64,000 nt of DNA from Pseudomonas faucium. GTDB taxonomy: Bacteria; Pseudomonadota; Gammaproteobacteria; Pseudomonadales; Pseudomonadaceae. The notes below the pieces were generated by a model. That model was not told the origin of the DNA and did not search any database. It was given only the letters and a program-made list of their open reading frames with translations. Positions 19,066 to 28,252 of this stretch are shown here, piece after piece. The stretch spans positions 248,001 through 312,000 of the forward strand of contig NZ_BQIP01000002.1 of the NCBI RefSeq assembly GCF_021602585.1. The letters are read 5' to 3'. The translations under genes were made by a program, and so were the position numbers. The stretch's first letter is position 1. The number at the start of each line of letters is the position of its first letter.

Positions 19066-20589
19066 CCGCCAGGCCTTGCGCAAACGCATCAACGCCTCGG
19101 CAATCTCCCCCTCCGGCACTGCCGCAAACCCCAGCACCAGCCCCGCACGCTTATCCACAGGCACCTCGCTGTCCTCCAGCCAGTAACCACTCAGCGGATT
19201 CACCTCCACCCCCACCGCCTCCGCCCTGGCCACCAGCTCCTGCTCGCGGGCAAAGTTATCCACATCCACCTTCACATGCAGCCCCGCCGCCACTTCCGGC
19301 ATTGCCGCCAGCCCCGGCACATCCACAGGCCAACCGGCCTTGAGCACATTGCGCCGGCTCAACGCCGCCCGGCGCATGCGGCGGATATGCCGCTGGAAGT
19401 GCCCCTGGGCCATGAACTCGGCCATCACGCACTGGGTACCCACCTCGGAATGGCGCATCGCCAACGCCCTGCCCTGGCTGAAGGCCTGTACCAGCCGCGC
19501 CGGCAGCACCAGGTAGCCAAGGCGCAGCGCAGGGAAAGCGATCTTGCCGAAGGTGCCCACGTACAGCACCCGCCCCTGGCGGTCCAGCGCCGCCAACGGG
19601 GCCAGCGGCGCGCCGCTGTAGCGGTACTCGCCGTCGTAGTCGTCCTCGATGATCCAGCCATCGCCGCGCTCGGCCCAGGCCAGCAGCGCCAGGCGCCGGG
19701 CCAGGCTCATGGTCACCCCGGTGGGGTACTGGTGAGCGGGCGTCACGTAAGCCAGCCGGCAGTCCTGCAACTGCTCCAGGCGCCGGCAATCCATGCCTTC
19801 CTCATCCACCGCGATGCCCGTCACCTTGCCACCGGCCACGGCGAAGGTATGCCCTGCCGCCCGATAGCCTGGGTTTTCCACAGCCACGGTGTCGCCCGGC
19901 TGCAACAGCAACTGTGCACAAAGGCTGATGGCCTGCTGTGCGCCACTGGTGATCACAATTTGTTCAGCAGTGCACGAAAGCCCCCGGGAGCGGCGCAGGT
20001 AGGCGGCGATCAACTCACGCAGCGTCCACTCGCCGGCCGGGTCACCGTAGCCCAGCTGCGCAGGCTCGGGGTTTCGCCAGAAACCCGCTTGCAGCTTGGC
20101 CCAGACGTCGAACGGGAACAGGTCGAAGGCCGGGATGCCCACGCGAAAAGCGCGCGGCGCGCCGCTTCTTGGCAGCGGCAAGTGGTTACTTTTCAGACGC
20201 TCCAACGGCTCGCTGGACAGCGTGTTGCTGGATAAATCCTCAGTATTTTCCGGTGGAAATGTGGATAACCCTGTTGATAAACCCCGGGATAACCCTGTGG
20301 ATAGTTGTGTGGATAGTTTTGCCTGGCGGCTCACATAAGTGCCATCCCCTACCCGGCTTTCGATATAGCCCTCGGCATAAAGCTGGTCGTAGGCGCGGAC
20401 TACGCTATTGCGCGACAGCGCCAGGATGTTGGCCAGATCGCGGCTGGCCGGCAGCCGCGTGCCACTGCTCAGGCGCCCGTCCAGCACCCGCGCACGCAGT
20501 GCCTGGTAGAGCTGCTGGCTCAAGCCCCGGCGGCGGTCGAGCACAATCCCGGCGGGGTCGAACGGAAGTACAAGAGGACGTTCGCTCAT
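19063..20589 (-). CDS. MocR-family (GntR-aminotransferase) regulator
   Basis: This 508-residue fusion has a GntR winged helix-turn-helix (about 15-85), an unusual linker (about 88-145), and a fold-type I aminotransferase-like domain (about 150-505) that would bind PLP through Lys in GTFGK. The linker contains five Leu-Ser-Thr/Arg repeats spelled by DnaA-box-like DNA (20260-20316). It is divergent from paiB and the acetyltransferases (90 bases apart), so it likely controls them; PdxR, GabR and PatR are the closest functional models. The TAG stop falls in the outer end of an inverted-repeat element. The effector is unknown. Confidence 0.87.
   Translation of the reverse strand: MSERPLVLPFDPAGIVLDRRRGLSQQLYQALRARVLDGRLSSGTRLPASRDLANILALSRNSVVRAYDQLYAEGYIESRVGDGTYVSRQAKLSTQLSTGLSRGLSTGLSTFPPENTEDLSSNTLSSEPLERLKSNHLPLPRSGAPRAFRVGIPAFDLFPFDVWAKLQAGFWRNPEPAQLGYGDPAGEWTLRELIAAYLRRSRGLSCTAEQIVITSGAQQAISLCAQLLLQPGDTVAVENPGYRAAGHTFAVAGGKVTGIAVDEEGMDCRRLEQLQDCRLAYVTPAHQYPTGVTMSLARRLALLAWAERGDGWIIEDDYDGEYRYSGAPLAPLAALDRQGRVLYVGTFGKIAFPALRLGYLVLPARLVQAFSQGRALAMRHSEVGTQCVMAEFMAQGHFQRHIRRMRRAALSRRNVLKAGWPVDVPGLAAMPEVAAGLHVKVDVDNFAREQELVARAEAVGVEVNPLSGYWLEDSEVPVDKRAGLVLGFAAVPEGEIAEALMRLRKAWR
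20260..20316. repeat. Cluster of DnaA-box-like 9-mers inside mocR
   Basis: In 57 bp there are TGTGGATAA (20260), TGTTGATAA (20272), TGTGGATAG (20296) and TGTGGATAG (20308), all in the same orientation. They encode the Leu-Ser-Thr repeats of the MocR linker. Two more perfect boxes in the same gene are at 19151 and 19256. Confidence 0.6.
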
Positions 20590-20679
20590 GGCATTGGACC
20601 TATCAAAACAGCCTGAAATGGATCTTACACTGAGCCAATAGCCTGCCTAGGATGGAGCCATTGGACAAGGAACCTGCGC

Positions 20680-21309
20680 ATGTACAACAGCAAACCTCAC
20701 CAGGAACACGACCTGCAACGCTTGCACCAGCACATGCTCGACACCCGCCTGGCAGTGCTGGTCAGCCACGGCGAGCAGGGCTTGCTGGCCACCCACCTGC
20801 CGGTGCTGGCGGACACTGCCGAAGGCGAATTCGGCACCGTCTACGCCCACTTGGCGCGCGCCAATCGCCAGTGGCAGGACCTGGAGCGCGGTGCCGAGGC
20901 CTTGCTGGTGTTCCCGGGTGCCGATGCCTATGTCAGCCCCAGCTACTACCCCAGCAAAGCCGACAACCCCAAGGTGGTGCCGACCTGGAACTACCTGGCC
21001 GTGCATGCCTATGGCCCGGCCGAAGTGATCCACGACGCCGCGCCGCTGCTGAGCATCGTCACCCGGCTGACCGAGCGCCATGAGCAAGGCCGCGATAACC
21101 CGTGGCAAGTGGCCGACGCGCCCCGCGACTACCTCGACGGCATGCTCCGCGCCATTGTCGGCATCCGCCTGCCCATCGCCCGCCTGCAAGGCGCGCGCAA
21201 GCTCAGCCAGAACCGCTCGGCGCAAGACATCGCCGGCGTGCGCGAAGGCCTGGCCAGCAGCCCCGATTACCTCGACAACCAACTCGCGGCGCAGATGCGC
21301 CAGCTCTGA
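20680..21309 (+). CDS. paiB: FMN-binding PaiB-family protein
   Basis: This 209-residue protein matches the PaiB family (FMN-binding split barrel). TRLAVLVSHGEQGLLATHLPV near residues 22-42, VSPSYYPSK and VPTWNYLAVHAYG are family landmarks. In Bacillus, PaiB and the acetyltransferase PaiA affect sporulation and protease genes, and PaiA acetylates polyamines. Here two GNAT genes follow directly, echoing that pairing. AAGGA precedes the ATG. Whether it acts as a regulator or a flavin-dependent enzyme is unresolved for the family. Confidence 0.86.
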   Translation: MYNSKPHQEHDLQRLHQHMLDTRLAVLVSHGEQGLLATHLPVLADTAEGEFGTVYAHLARANRQWQDLERGAEALLVFPGADAYVSPSYYPSKADNPKVVPTWNYLAVHAYGPAEVIHDAAPLLSIVTRLTERHEQGRDNPWQVADAPRDYLDGMLRAIVGIRLPIARLQGARKLSQNRSAQDIAGVREGLASSPDYLDNQLAAQMRQL

Positions 21310-21321
21310 AGGAAAAGCCCC

Positions 21322-21768
21322 ATGCCCAGCGTTACCCTGCGCCCTGTCGGCGCCAACGACCATGCAGCCTGGCTCGCCCTGTGGCAGGCCTATTTGCGCT
21401 TCTACCAAACCGAGCTGCCCGAGGCGGTCAGCGCCAGTACCTGGCAGCGCCTGCTCGACCCCAGCGAGCCGACCCATTCGGCCCTGGCCTGGGTCGATGG
21501 CAAGGCGGTGGGCATGGTCAACTGGATCTACCACCGCTCCAACTGGAGCATCGAAAACTCGTGCTACCTGCAGGACCTGTACGTCGACGGCAATCAGCGT
21601 GGCCTGGGCATCGGCCGCCAGCTGATCGAGCACGTCTACGCCACCGCCAAGGCGGCCGGCTGCATCAAGGTGCATTGGCTGACCCACGAAACCAACGCCA
21701 CCGCCATCAGCCTGTATGAACAGGTTGCCGAGCGGCCAGGCTTCATCCAATTTCGCAAAGGGCTGTAG
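21322..21768 (+). CDS. GNAT N-acetyltransferase
   Basis: This 148-residue protein is a single GNAT domain. The acetyl-CoA loop appears as LYVDGNQRGLGIGRQLIEHV (about residues 88-107), and the following HETNATAISLYEQ is the usual helix-alpha4 motif. The acceptor is unknown; position between paiB and another acetyltransferase makes a polyamine or amine substrate plausible, as for PaiA. AGGAA is its ribosome site, 12 bases after the paiB stop, so it is in the paiB operon. Confidence 0.84.
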   Translation: MPSVTLRPVGANDHAAWLALWQAYLRFYQTELPEAVSASTWQRLLDPSEPTHSALAWVDGKAVGMVNWIYHRSNWSIENSCYLQDLYVDGNQRGLGIGRQLIEHVYATAKAAGCIKVHWLTHETNATAISLYEQVAERPGFIQFRKGL

Positions 21769-21774
21769 GCCAAC

Positions 21775-22446
21775 ATGACTGACGCACTGAACTGGAAACC
21801 CGCTGCAGCGCCCAAGGCTGCGACCATCGAAGGCCGCTTCATACGCCTGGAGAAACTCGACCCGGCCCGCCACGCCGACGATTTGTGGCAGGCCCTGCAG
21901 GGCCCGCAAGCCGATCCGCTGCTGTGGGACTACCTGCCCTACGGCCCCTTCGCCGAGCGCGCCGCCTTCGACCGCTGGCTCGAAGGCAACGCCGCCGGCC
22001 ACGATCCGCTGTACTACACCGTGCTCGACCGCGCCAGCGGCCAGGCCCAGGGGGTGCTCACGCTGATGTCGATGGTGCCCGACCACGGCCGCATCGAGAT
22101 CGGCCACATCGCCTTCGGCGCACCCATGCAGCGCACGCCAAAGAGCACCGAGGCGGTGTACCTGCTGGGCAAGTTGAGTTTCGAGCTGGGCAACCGCCGG
22201 CTGGAATGGAAGTGCAACAACGCCAATGCCCGCTCCAAGCGTGCGGCAGAGCGGTTTGGCTTCCAGTTCGAAGGGGTGTTTCGCAAGCACCTGGTGGTCA
22301 AGGACCACAACCGGGATACGGCGTGGTATTCGATTACCGATGATGAGTGGCCGCAGGTGGCAGCGGGGTTCGAGCGCTGGTTGAGCGAGCAGAACCAGCA
22401 GCCTGAGGGGCAGGTGCGGACGTTGGAGCAGTGTCGCAAGGGCTGA
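21775..22446 (+). CDS. GNAT N-acetyltransferase, RimJ/RimL type
   Basis: This 223-residue protein resembles RimJ/RimL acetyltransferases (Acetyltransf_3). After the N-terminal IEGRFIRLEKLDPARHADDL it shows a central IEIGHIAFG strand and RRLEWKCNNANARSKRAAERFGF, typical of enzymes that acetylate N-termini or small amines. It starts six bases after the previous GNAT stop. The third member of the paiB operon, it is followed by a REP pair. The substrate is not predictable. Confidence 0.82.
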   Translation: MTDALNWKPAAAPKAATIEGRFIRLEKLDPARHADDLWQALQGPQADPLLWDYLPYGPFAERAAFDRWLEGNAAGHDPLYYTVLDRASGQAQGVLTLMSMVPDHGRIEIGHIAFGAPMQRTPKSTEAVYLLGKLSFELGNRRLEWKCNNANARSKRAAERFGFQFEGVFRKHLVVKDHNRDTAWYSITDDEWPQVAAGFERWLSEQNQQPEGQVRTLEQCRKG

Positions 22447-22465
22447 GTATTGCGTTGGTTTTACC

Positions 22466-22561
22466 GGCCCTATCGCCGGCAAGCCGGCTCCCACACAGGT
22501 ACCCCGCAAGCCTCAAGGGCTGTGATGGCCCCGTGGGAGCCGGCTTGCCGGCGATAGGGCC
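22466..22561. repeat. Inverted pair of 29-bp REP elements
   Basis: Perfect 29-bp arms (22466-22494 and 22533-22561) enclose 38 bases between the convergent GNAT and pycB genes. The unit is the same as the solitary REP at 16623. Confidence 0.92.
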
Positions 22562-22575
22562 AGTAAAGGCAGCAC

Positions 22576-22600
22576 AAAAAAAGGGGAGCATCCGCTCCCC
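22576..22600 (-). terminator. Terminator after pycB
   Basis: On the minus strand GGGGAGC, a short loop, GCTCCCC and then T7 lie 33 bases beyond the pycB stop. Confidence 0.92.
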
Positions 22601-22632
22601 AGAGGTTAACCGCTTGTAGATGAAGGCTTCTG

Positions 22633-24441
22633 TCAGCCTTCGATCTCGATCAGGATTTCACCCGGCGTCACACGGTCGCCCTTGGCCACATGGATGGCCA
22701 CGACCTTGCCGGCGATGGCCGCCTGCACTTCGGTTTCCATCTTCATCGCCTCGGTGATCAGCACCGCCTGGCCGGCCTTGACCACATCGCCTTCCTTGAC
22801 CAGCACATCGACGATGTTGCCCGGCATGGTGGTGCTGACGTGGCCCGGTGCGCTGGCCTGCTTGCGCTTGCTGCTGCCGCCGCCGACGAACTCGTTGAGC
22901 GGCTCGAACACCACCTCTTCCGGCATGCCGTCGATCGACAGGTAGAAGTGGCGCTTGCCTTCGGCCTTCACGCCCACGCCGGTGATGTCGACGCGGTAGG
23001 TCTCGCCATGCACGTCGATGACGAACTCGGTCGGCACGCCTTCGCCACCATGGGCCACCGCAGCGCCTGCTTCCGGGATCGGCAGCAGCGCTTCAGGGGT
23101 CAGGGTGCCGGCTTCGCGCTCTTCGAGGAACTTGCGGCCGATGTCCGGGAACATGGCGAAGGTCAGCACGTCTTCCTCGCTGCGGGCCAGGGCGCCGATG
23201 TCGGCACGCAGCTTGGCCATTTCCGGCTTGAGCAGGTCGGCCGGGCGCACGTCGATCACTTCTTCGCTGCCGATCGCCTGGCGCCGCAGCTGCTCGTTGA
23301 CCACACCCGGGGCCTTGCCGTAACCGCCTTGCAGGTACAGCTTCACCTCGTTGGTGATGGTCTTGTAGCGCTCGCCGGCGAGCACGTTGAAGAACGCCTG
23401 GGTGCCGACGATCTGCGAGGTCGGGGTCACCAGCGGCGGGAAGCCGAGGTCTTCGCGAACCCGTGGGATCTCGGCCAGCACTTCGTTCATGCGGTTGAGC
23501 GCGCCCTGCTCCTTGAGCTGGTTGGCCAGGTTGGAAATCATGCCGCCTGGCACCTGGTTGACCTGCACGCGGGTGTCCACGGAGGTGAATTCGCTTTCGA
23601 ACTGGTGGTACTTCTTGCGCACGGCGTAGAAGTACAGGCCGATTTCCTGCAGCAGCTCCAGGTCCAGGCCGGTGTCGAACTCGCTGCCCTTCAGCGCGGC
23701 GACCATCGACTCGGTGCCCGGGTGGCTGGTGCCCCAGGCGAAGCTGGAGATGGCGGTGTCGATGTGGTCGGCGCCGTTTTCCACCGCCTTGAGCTGGCAC
23801 ATGGCAGCCAGGCCGGCGGTGTCGTGGGAGTGGATGAACACCGGCAGCGACTGCTCGGCCTTCAGCGCCTTGACCAGCTCGCCGGTGGCATACGGGGTCA
23901 GCAGGCCGGCCATGTCCTTGATCGCCACCGAATCGCAACCCATGGCTTCCATCTGCTTGGCCTGGTTCACGAAGGCCTCGATGGTGTGCACCGGGCTGGT
24001 GGTGTAGGCGATGGTGCCCTGGGCATGCTTGCCGGCCGCCTTGACCGCCTCGATGGCCACGCGCAGGTTACGCACGTCGTTCATCGCGTCGAAGATGCGG
24101 AACACGTCGATGCCGTTGACCGCAGCCTTGGCCACGAACGCCTTGACCACGTCATCGCTGTAGTGGCGGTAGCCCAAAAGGTTCTGGCCGCGCAGGAGCA
24201 TCTGCAAGCGGGTGTTGGGCAAGGCATTGCGCAGTTTGCGCAGGCGCTCCCACGGGTCTTCCTTGAGGAAGCGCACGCAGGCGTCGAAGGTGGCGCCGCC
24301 CCAGACTTCCAGCGACCAGTAGCCGACCTTGTCGAGCTTGTCGCAGATCGGCAGCATGTCTTCGGTACGCATGCGGGTGGCCAGCAGGGACTGGTGGGCG
24401 TCGCGCAGGATCGTGTCGGTTACGTGAATTTTCTTGGACAT
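22633..24441 (-). CDS. pycB: Pyruvate carboxylase subunit B (carboxyltransferase-biotin carrier)
   Basis: This 602-residue subunit makes oxaloacetate from pyruvate with carboxybiotin supplied by PycA. An HMGL-like carboxyltransferase barrel (about 5-265, with DAHQSLLATRMR and HSHDTAG metal ligands) is followed by a conserved PYC/OADA domain (about 285-475) and a biotinyl domain ending in EAMKMETEV (564-572, biotin on Lys567). Oxaloacetate decarboxylase alpha subunits share this layout, but no membrane beta/gamma genes are present and PycA is adjacent. AGGAA precedes the ATG at 24441; the stop of pycA is 11 bases upstream. Confidence 0.93.
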   Translation of the reverse strand: MSKKIHVTDTILRDAHQSLLATRMRTEDMLPICDKLDKVGYWSLEVWGGATFDACVRFLKEDPWERLRKLRNALPNTRLQMLLRGQNLLGYRHYSDDVVKAFVAKAAVNGIDVFRIFDAMNDVRNLRVAIEAVKAAGKHAQGTIAYTTSPVHTIEAFVNQAKQMEAMGCDSVAIKDMAGLLTPYATGELVKALKAEQSLPVFIHSHDTAGLAAMCQLKAVENGADHIDTAISSFAWGTSHPGTESMVAALKGSEFDTGLDLELLQEIGLYFYAVRKKYHQFESEFTSVDTRVQVNQVPGGMISNLANQLKEQGALNRMNEVLAEIPRVREDLGFPPLVTPTSQIVGTQAFFNVLAGERYKTITNEVKLYLQGGYGKAPGVVNEQLRRQAIGSEEVIDVRPADLLKPEMAKLRADIGALARSEEDVLTFAMFPDIGRKFLEEREAGTLTPEALLPIPEAGAAVAHGGEGVPTEFVIDVHGETYRVDITGVGVKAEGKRHFYLSIDGMPEEVVFEPLNEFVGGGSSKRKQASAPGHVSTTMPGNIVDVLVKEGDVVKAGQAVLITEAMKMETEVQAAIAGKVVAIHVAKGDRVTPGEILIEIEG

Positions 24442-24452
24442 TATGGGGTTCC

Positions 24453-25868
<1,416 letters not shown>

Positions 25869-25975
25869 TGGAGTCTTCCCAAAGCCGTAGGAACAGACGA
25901 TCCGGTTTTACCGGTCGGCGCGTGACCAATCGTCGTTGGCCAGTCGCACATTCACCCTAGCGCTGCGGGTCGATA

Positions 25976-25995
25976 AACAAAAATCAATATTTGTT
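25976..25995. promoter_or_regulatory. AT-rich inverted repeat in the pycA-pycR gap
   Basis: AACAAA, 8 bases and TTTGTT form a small palindrome in an AT-rich patch of the 189-base divergent region. A LysR-type site for PycR is plausible here; the assignment is inference from position. Confidence 0.4.
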
Positions 25996-26057
25996 AGGGG
26001 CAGTATTAGCAAAGCCTTATAGTTCGGTAACAAGGTTTTGCCAAAGCCGGGGTAGAA

Positions 26058-27020
26058 ATGCGTAAGTCCTTGATGCGTATGACTTTGCGTCAATTGCAGA
26101 TCTTTAACGAAGTGTGTGATTTACGCTCCTACAGCCGCGCTGCGGAGGAGATGGCGCTGACGCAACCCGCCGTTAGTCTACAGATCCGTCAGCTCGAGGA
26201 GCTGGTTGGCCAGCCGTTGTTCGAGTACGTCGGCAAGAAACTTTACCTGACCGAAGCGGCCGAGGCGCTGCAGCGGGCCAGCCGCGATATCTTCGGGCGC
26301 CTGGAAAGCCTCGACATGCAACTGTCGGACATGCAGGGCTCACTGCAGGGTCAGTTGAAGCTGGCCATCGAATCCAGCGCCAAGTACTTCGTGCCACACC
26401 TGTTCGCCGCCTTCAAGCAACGCCACCCGGAGGTCAACCTGACCCTCACCGTGGTCAACCGCGCCCAGGCGATCCGGCGCCTCTCCGACAACCGTGACGA
26501 CCTGATCATCATGTCCATGGTGCCCCAGGACATGGGGCTGGAGTTTCTGCCCTTCCTCAACAACCCGATCGTCGCCGTGGCGCCGCCCGACCACCCGCTG
26601 AGCAAGCTCGAACAGCTGCGCCTGCAAGACCTGGAGCCTCATACCCTGCTGGTCCGTGAACAGGGCTCGGGCACCCGCAAGGCCTGCGAGGAGTACTTCA
26701 AGGACAAGCGCGTGCACTTTACCCAAACCCTGGAAGTGGCCTCGGCCGATGCCCAGCGTGAATGCGTGATCGCCGGCCTTGGCATCGCCCTGCTGACGCG
26801 CCATGCGGTGAACATGGAGCTGGCCGTGGGCGTGCTCAAGGAGTTGCCGGTCGAGGAACTGCCGCTGTACCGAAGCTGGTGCGTGGTGCAGTCCAAAGCC
26901 AAGCGACAGTCGCCGGTAGCCTTGGCTTTTCTGGCGTTCATCCGCAGCGAACGTGCGCTGATCAGCGCGCTTGTTGAACGTTTTTCGGGGAAGCTGCCGC
27001 CGACGCCTGCCACACCGTGA
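26058..27020 (+). CDS. pycR: LysR-family regulator PycR
   Basis: This 320-residue LysR protein has an N-terminal helix-turn-helix (RMTLRQLQIFNEVCDLRSYSRAAEEMALTQPAVS, about 7-40, CbbR/CysB-like group) and a substrate-binding domain (about 95-300). It is divergent from pycA, the same arrangement as P. aeruginosa pycR, whose product affects pyruvate carboxylase genes and virulence. GGGGT lies close to the first ATG. The end overlaps a convergent small gene by 59 bases. Confidence 0.88.
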   Translation: MRKSLMRMTLRQLQIFNEVCDLRSYSRAAEEMALTQPAVSLQIRQLEELVGQPLFEYVGKKLYLTEAAEALQRASRDIFGRLESLDMQLSDMQGSLQGQLKLAIESSAKYFVPHLFAAFKQRHPEVNLTLTVVNRAQAIRRLSDNRDDLIIMSMVPQDMGLEFLPFLNNPIVAVAPPDHPLSKLEQLRLQDLEPHTLLVREQGSGTRKACEEYFKDKRVHFTQTLEVASADAQRECVIAGLGIALLTRHAVNMELAVGVLKELPVEELPLYRSWCVVQSKAKRQSPVALAFLAFIRSERALISALVERFSGKLPPTPATP

Positions 27021-27180
27021 GCTCTTGCAGCTCGGGGTAATCGGCGAGTTCGCGCAGCAGCTGGCGTTGGTCGCAATAGCTTTCGATCGCGCGGCGGTAC
27101 TCCATGCGACGCTGATCTTTTTCCTGCTGCTTGCGGGATTTGGCGCTGGGAAGGTAAGAGCCATCGAAGTCACGAGCCAT
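26962..27180 (-). CDS. Small basic protein, unknown
   Basis: This 72-residue charged protein runs from MARDFDGSYLPSAKSRKQQ through an arginine- and glutamate-rich helix (EKDQRRMEYRRAIESYCDQRQLLREL). It resembles the short helical PA3496-like proteins of pseudomonads, but I am not certain of the family. I start at MARDFD because a GGGAGACAGAAA ribosome site precedes it; 26 codons upstream look unnatural. Its last 59 bases lie antisense to the end of pycR. Confidence 0.6.
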   Translation of the reverse strand: MARDFDGSYLPSAKSRKQQEKDQRRMEYRRAIESYCDQRQLLRELADYPELQELTVWQASAAASPKNVQQAR

Positions 27181-27282
27181 TTTCTGTCTCCCTGATCGAG
27201 TGCGGGGAGTTTCAGACTGGCTCGGGCGCTTTACCGTTTGGCTGTGGAACAGTGACAAAACCGTGAAATTTCACGGCCGGGT

Positions 27283-28149
27283 TCAGTCATCCATGGCCTT
27301 GATCGACTTCGGCGACAGGCGCAGGCTGCGCAAGCTGCGCTTCACGCTCTTGAGGTGGTTGACCAGGCTCGGCCCGCGCGCCATGGCCACGCCCATGGCC
27401 AGCACGTCGATCACCACCAGGTGGGCGATACGCGAGGTCAGCGGGGTGTAGATTTCGGTGTCTTCGTGCACGTCGATGGCCAGGTTGACGGTCGACAGCT
27501 CCGCCAGCGGCGTCTGGCTCGGGCACAGGGTGATCAGGTTGGCACCGCTCTCGCGCACCAGGTTGGCGGTGATCAGCAGATCTTTGGAGCGCCCCGACTG
27601 GGAAATGCACACGGCCACATCGCCCGGCTTGAGCGTCACCGCCGACATCGCCTGCATGTGCGGGTCGGAATAGGCGGCAGCGTTGAGCAGCAGGCGGAAG
27701 AACTTGTGCTGGGCATCGGCGGCCACCGCGCCCGATGCGCCAAAGCCGTAGAACTCCACGCGCTGCGCCTGGGCCATGGCGCTCACGGCCTGCTGCAACG
27801 CCTGCGGATCGAGCTGCTCGCGCACTTCCATCAGGGTGTGCAGGGTGGTGTCGAAGATCTTCAGGCTGTAGTCGGCGACCGAGTCGTCTTCGTGAATGGC
27901 GAACTGGCCGAAACTGGCGCCCGCCGCCAGGCTTTGCGCCAGCTTGAGCTTGAGGTCCTGGAAGCCCGAACAACCGATCGCCCGGCAAAAGCGCACGATG
28001 GTCGGCTCGCTGATGCCCACGCTGTGCGCCAGGTCGGCCATGGAGCTGTGCATGACGGCAGCCGGGTCGAGCAGCACATGGTCCGCGACTTTGAGTTCCG
28101 ATTTGCGCAGCAGGTGGCGCGATTGGGCGATATGTTGCAACAGATTCAC
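27283..28149 (-). CDS. hexR: HexR, RpiR-family repressor of sugar catabolism
   Basis: This 288-residue protein has an N-terminal RpiR helix-turn-helix (about 1-77, SVGISEPTIVRFCRAIG) and a C-terminal SIS sugar-phosphate domain (about 120-260, with YGFGASGAVAADAQHKF and SQSGRSKDLL). HexR binds 2-keto-3-deoxy-6-phosphogluconate and releases operators of Entner-Doudoroff genes. This copy is divergent from zwf with a HexR palindrome between them. P. putida usually has another hexR-zwf locus, so this is likely the second pair. The start is GTG with a weak ribosome site. Confidence 0.9.
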   Translation of the reverse strand: MNLLQHIAQSRHLLRKSELKVADHVLLDPAAVMHSSMADLAHSVGISEPTIVRFCRAIGCSGFQDLKLKLAQSLAAGASFGQFAIHEDDSVADYSLKIFDTTLHTLMEVREQLDPQALQQAVSAMAQAQRVEFYGFGASGAVAADAQHKFFRLLLNAAAYSDPHMQAMSAVTLKPGDVAVCISQSGRSKDLLITANLVRESGANLITLCPSQTPLAELSTVNLAIDVHEDTEIYTPLTSRIAHLVVIDVLAMGVAMARGPSLVNHLKSVKRSLRSLRLSPKSIKAMDD

Positions 28150-28193
28150 GGGCTGGACTCGGTTATGATCGGCTGGCCGGGATGTAGCTTTCT

Positions 28194-28208
28194 TGTAGTT
28201 ATACTACA
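28194..28208. promoter_or_regulatory. HexR operator between hexR and zwf
   Basis: TGTAGTTATACTACA is a 15-bp palindrome that fits the known HexR consensus TGTARTWWWAYTACA. It lies 45 bases from the hexR start and 44 bases from the zwf start, so one site can control both genes. Confidence 0.85.
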
Positions 28209-28252
28209 TGGACGCCAACCCGCCCAGTTAAACGAACGTGGAGAGTGGTGGT

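Noticed and set aside
22466-22561. A CRISPR-like or insertion sequence remnant
   Set aside because: The arms are two facing REP units with no spacer array or coding sequence.
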